Assembly (NCBI RefSeq): GCF_900199435.1
Contig: NZ_OAML01000002.1
Span: 434,001-498,000 of the forward strand
Direction of reading: 5' to 3'
DNA length: 64,000 bases
From: Pygmaiobacter massiliensis
Lineage (GTDB): Bacteria; Bacillota; Clostridia; Oscillospirales; Ruminococcaceae
Position 1 is the first letter of the stretch, and each line of letters starts with the position of its first letter. The position numbers were made by a program, and so were the translations under genes. The notes beneath the pieces are model-generated. The model saw nothing but the letters and a program-made list of their open reading frames with translations. It did not search any database and was not told the origin of the DNA. Positions 63,031 to 64,000 of the stretch are shown piece by piece.

Positions 63031-63069
63031 TGGTGGAGATAAGCGGGATTGAACCGCTGACCTCTTAAA
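63031..63069 (-). pseudogene. 3' end of a tRNA gene (likely attachment site)
   Basis: The minus strand reads as the T arm (AGCGG-TTCAATC-CCGCT), acceptor 3' strand TATCTCC, discriminator A and CCA of a tRNA, preceded by a variable loop AGGTC and half an anticodon stem. The D arm and anticodon are missing. This is what remains at one end of an element that integrated into a tRNA 3' end. Confidence 0.65.
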
Positions 63070-63079
63070 TGCCATATAG

Positions 63080-63235
63080 CTTAAGAAGATAAAACAAATA
63101 GCTAACTCCTTCCAAATACGGCTTAAAGATGCCATTTATTCTATTCAACAGGATGCTTACTTCACTAGGCAAAAGTATCTTTCCGAATTATGGCGTAGTC
63201 AAATTCGTGGTCAACCATTCATAAATTTCTATTGA
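63080..63235 (+). pseudogene. C-terminal fragment of an unknown protein
   Basis: A frame of 51 codons ending in TGA, with protein-like composition (LKDAIYSIQQDAYFTRQKYL, later QIRGQPFINFY). No start codon or binding site precedes it, and the tRNA fragment stands at its 5' side, so it looks like the tail of a gene cut by rearrangement. I do not recognise the family. Confidence 0.45.
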
Positions 63236-63275
63236 CCAAATAGAGATAATCGGAGCAAAATTCACTTATTATATT

Positions 63276-63309
63276 AATTCCTCGCAAATAAAATGCGGGG
63301 AATTTTTTT
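63276..63309 (+). terminator. Terminator after the broken gene
   Basis: Stem AATTCCTCGCA/TGCGGGGAATT (one T-G pair) followed by seven T. Confidence 0.8.
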
Positions 63310-63374
63310 GTTTATTTCGCATCGCCTATCTCTCAGTGTCGTGATTTACTGAGCTTGGGGAAAATAATGAGTAT

Positions 63375-63656
63375 TTGATAGCTTCTTTTCCGCCTAATGC
63401 TAGATACTATTTGGTATTTAAGGACAACAATCTTTATAATACCAACCAATACCAAGGAGCGATAAAAATCTATGACGATTTTGAAGATTACCCTGCTGTG
63501 CTATGCTTTGCAGAGGTATGCGATATTCTATGCGTCAGTCGAAACACCCTTTATTCCATTTGTCGGTCTCACGCAATTCCTTGTCAACGAGTCAGCCATC
63601 AGTGGAGGTTTCGCAAAACTCAAATTCTACAATTTTTAAATAATGAAAGCGAATAA
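63375..63656 (+). CDS. Excisionase-like helix-turn-helix protein
   Basis: A 93-codon frame whose C-terminal 45 residues are a MerR/excisionase-type HTH: AEVCDILCVSRNTLYSICRS, then AIPCQRVSHQWRFRKTQILQFL. This matches the HTH_17 pattern (helix, turn, recognition helix, then the R-hydrophobic strand). The start is uncertain: TTG 63375 is the longest and has a weak site. It lies near the tRNA fragment, as expected for an element with its recombination directionality factor. The N-terminal 40 residues are unassigned. Confidence 0.6.
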   Translation: MIASFPPNARYYLVFKDNNLYNTNQYQGAIKIYDDFEDYPAVLCFAEVCDILCVSRNTLYSICRSHAIPCQRVSHQWRFRKTQILQFLNNESE

Positions 63657-63683
63657 TTAGGCATATCAAAAGTACACAGAACA

Positions 63684-63709
63684 GAACGGAACGGAACGGA
63701 ACGGAACGC
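63684..63709 (+). repeat. Short tandem repeat (GAACG)n
   Basis: About five copies of GAACG in a row in the non-coding tail. Confidence 0.7.
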
Positions 63710-63800
63710 GGGTACTCCTTCCCGTTTTAACGATATATCATAAGAATAACGCATACCAGCCAAGAGCAAATGCTTCTTTGCGACTTGCATGATATAGGAT

Positions 63801-63959
63801 TGATAGTACGATTCTCGCAGTGCTTTTTCTACAAGATTTTTTTATCAATAAACCGGATTCTTTCTTCTTCTCTCTGATGTACCTGCCCAAAGCGTATATT
63901 AATAAAAAGAAGGCACGCGCCTTCTTTTGAGCAGCTTTTTACAACAGCACAAAAGACCA
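63801..63959. repeat. Dispersed intergenic repeat, copy 2
   Basis: Matches 41776-41938 in the same orientation. Its hairpin reads AAAAGAAGGC ACGC GCCTTCTTTT: compared with copy 1 the second stem pair changes on both arms (G-C to A-T), keeping the fold. No gene adjoins this copy in the window. Confidence 0.8.
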
Positions 63960-64000
63960 TCTTTCTACGTTTGTTATACATGAAAGTTCCAGCAAATATT

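Overview
The window looks like chromosomal DNA of a Gram-positive, anaerobic gut-type Clostridia, most likely Oscillospirales/Ruminococcaceae-like. This rests on gene content: class B sortase, SipW-type signal peptidase, TasA-like secreted proteins, a TPP-riboswitch thiW/cytX thiamine operon, AggAgg-type ribosome binding sites with frequent TTG/GTG starts, and intrinsic terminators almost everywhere. The species cannot be named from the sequence alone.

Layout. 1-3.4 kb: the 3' part of a large beta-propeller surface protein and a DUF4430 lipoprotein. 3.5-9.5 kb: dapF-acyP, an XRE/S24 repressor beside a 29-nt inverted repeat, an MgtC protein, six tRNA genes driven by two near-consensus promoters, yerC, and a short-chain dehydrogenase / unknown / TetR group. 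9.9-17 kb: tRNA-Ala, glutamine-dependent NAD synthetase, then a glutaminase - AGCS symporter - amino-acid racemase operon with a divergent LysR gene. 17.4-19.1 kb: a CPA2 antiporter and a VOC protein.

19.3-35.3 kb is the most unusual block. It encodes a cell-surface fibre system: an internally duplicated small protein, a 3077-residue adhesin with a fibro-slime-type domain and about eleven tandem FctA/Spy0128-type domains, two TasA-like proteins flanking a SipW signal peptidase, a QTGD-anchored protein and sortase B. A SARP/BTAD regulator and a MucBP-type surface protein lie upstream. The promoters of the fibre operon and of the MucBP gene share a nearly identical box: two direct repeats with 11-bp period next to an extended -10. 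That is the classical layout of a SARP binding site, so the BTAD protein probably controls both.

35.8-40.8 kb: a type IV pilus-like operon (transglutaminase lipoprotein, PilC, four pilin-like or DUF4860 proteins, PilT) with no PilB in the window. 40.9-43.5 kb: a GH25 muramidase and an amidase. 43.8-49 kb: a seven-gene thiamine salvage operon behind a TPP riboswitch.

49.4-62.8 kb: two catabolic operons. The first (diaminopropionate ammonia-lyase, YgeY-type M20 hydrolase, Na+/solute symporter, D-aminoacylase, RidA) sits behind a perfect sigma-54 promoter, three palindromic upstream sites and an adjacent sigma-54 activator gene. The second (YfcC transporter, amidohydrolase, second YfcC transporter) is read from a 19-bp-spacer promoter, the MerR hallmark, divergent from a MerR gene. 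The last kilobase holds the 3' end of a tRNA with its terminator, a broken coding fragment, an excisionase-like gene and a second copy of an intergenic repeat found at 41.8 kb. This suggests the edge of an integrated mobile element continuing past the right end.
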